Shown: in pieces, positions 33,556 to 33,953 of the stretch
Layout: each line of letters begins with the position of its first letter
Numbering within the stretch: the first letter of the stretch is position 1
From: Oscillospiraceae bacterium
GTDB taxonomy: Bacteria; Bacillota; Clostridia; Oscillospirales; Oscillospiraceae
Assembly (NCBI GenBank): GCA_031270395.1
Contig: JAISXU010000091.1
Location: forward strand, 1 to 33,953
DNA length: 33,953 nucleotides
Direction: 5' to 3'
The notes under the pieces: generated by a model
The model's input: only the letters and a program-made list of their open reading frames with translations
Told to the model about the DNA's origin: nothing
The model's database searches: none
Made by a program: the position numbers and the translations under genes

Positions 33556-33914
33556 TCCAACAGTCCGCCTTTCGTGAAGCTGGAACCAAGCCAAGCCGCA
33601 TGTGATTTTTGCGTATTTTACCCGCCGGGGCGAGCAGCCGCGAAATCTGCGTATAGCACCCATGACGGAAATACGGCTTGCTTCTCTTTCAATTATTCCC
33701 ATAACTGCCTTTATTATTCCACATTGACCCGGCGCGCGTTCCGTACGCTTGCGCCGGGTTTTTCTACGCGCTGCCGCCCGCGCGCCCCGACTTTTCGGGC
33801 GGTTCAGACCGGCGCTCAAGACGCAAAAAAGTGTACAAATTAAACGACCGTTTTTTCTGTACAACTTTGGGGGAAAAACGGAGAAAAGTTGCAAAAATGC
33901 AAGGAGGAAAAAGC
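33556..33914. other. Gene-free stretch with structured segment, terminator and TGTACA repeats
   Basis: The long minus-strand frame through here translates to Arg/Cys-rich sequence and is not believed. Inverted arms CAAGCCG and CGGCTTG (near 33590 and 33672) enclose about 80 bases with GC-rich inner hairpins, a possible structured leader of the minus-strand gene. A plus-strand terminator is at 33728-33763. Two TGTACA hexamers (33832-33837 and 33858-33863) lie upstream of the final gene and could be regulator sites. Confidence 0.5.
33728..33763 (+). terminator. Intrinsic terminator with no obvious gene to serve
   Basis: Perfect 8-bp arms CCCGGCGC (33728-33735) and GCGCCGGG (33751-33758) are followed by TTTTT (33759-33763). 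The nearest plus-strand gene ends about 585 bases upstream, with a minus-strand gene between. Confidence 0.8.
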
Positions 33915-33953
33915 ATGAAACATCTCAGCAGGTTCCTGAGTCTGGTACTCGTC
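33915..33953 (+). CDS. Start of a secreted or surface protein (3' end outside window)
   Basis: Only 13 codons are present: MKHLSRFLSLVLV. The basic start followed by a hydrophobic run is the beginning of a Sec signal peptide of the type seen in clostridial SLH-domain and other exported proteins. AAGGAGG (33901-33907) is seven bases before the ATG, which makes the start certain. The mature domain lies outside the window. Confidence 0.75.
   Translation, partial: MKHLSRFLSLVLV

Noticed and set aside
33556-33727. Cyclic-di-GMP (GEMM) riboswitch, suggested by an ACGCAAAA string on the minus strand
   Set aside because: The GGCAAACC block and GAAA-receptor elements of GEMM-I are missing.
33556-33894. 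N-terminal extension of the BofC-like protein
   Set aside because: The extension is Arg/Cys-rich and noncoding in character; AAAGGCGG and ATG at 33553-33555 fit a membrane-anchor start.

Overview
The window looks like a chromosomal segment of a GC-rich Gram-positive bacterium of the class Clostridia, probably an uncultured gut-type lineage. The reasons are a sortase-type wall-anchored protein at the left edge, a CtsR-controlled clpC operon, RNase J instead of RNase E, an indolepyruvate:ferredoxin oxidoreductase operon, a membrane pyrophosphatase of the K+-dependent type, strong GGAGG ribosome sites and many TTG starts. No rRNA or tRNA gene, insertion sequence, CRISPR array or phage gene was seen.

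Layout. 1-545: C-terminal end of a Thr-Pro repeat surface protein with a PPRTG sorting signal. 570-3152: a TetR regulator divergent from two translationally coupled short-chain dehydrogenases. 3190-5058: mnmG (gidA). About 5320-7606: an islet-like block with an orphan HicB-type antitoxin and a solitary cobQ, bounded by imperfect direct repeats. 7735-11350: stress operon ctsR-mcsA-clpC with a near-consensus promoter and a perfect CtsR operator, but no mcsB. 11342-11479: a highly structured intergenic segment, then an EFR1-type flavodoxin/ferredoxin protein. 12262-16598: iorA-iorB-paaK-ACT, the aryl-pyruvate/aryl-acetyl-CoA module. 16838-18928: hppA ion-pumping pyrophosphatase. 19054-26411 (minus strand): a tightly overlapping aromatic operon in the order aroB-aroA-aroC-aroF-pheA-aroK-aroQ-aroE, all seven shikimate steps plus chorismate mutase/prephenate dehydratase. 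26558-29197: valS. 29363-31776: a consensus promoter, a roughly 390-nt hairpin-rich leader, RNase J and an ArsC/Spx-like protein. 31881-33143: an OFA-type MFS transporter. 33184-33555: a small membrane-anchored protein with a BofC-like C-terminal domain. 33915 onward: the signal-peptide start of a secreted protein.

The genes form two themes. The first is aromatic metabolism: the aro/pheA operon builds prephenate and phenylpyruvate, while IorAB, PaaK and the ACT protein interconvert aryl-pyruvates, aryl-acetyl-CoA and aryl-acetates using ferredoxin and ATP. PaaK releases pyrophosphate, which the adjacent HppA could turn into an ion gradient. The second theme is proteostasis and RNA turnover (ctsR-mcsA-clpC, rnj, mnmG, valS). 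No new gene system is evident. The most unusual items are nucleic-acid structures: a perfect 42-bp palindrome inside aroE, the RNase J leader with mutually exclusive hairpins including a terminator, a long hairpin covering the 5' end of the EFR1 gene, and short dyad repeats shared by the ctsR leader and the rnj upstream region.
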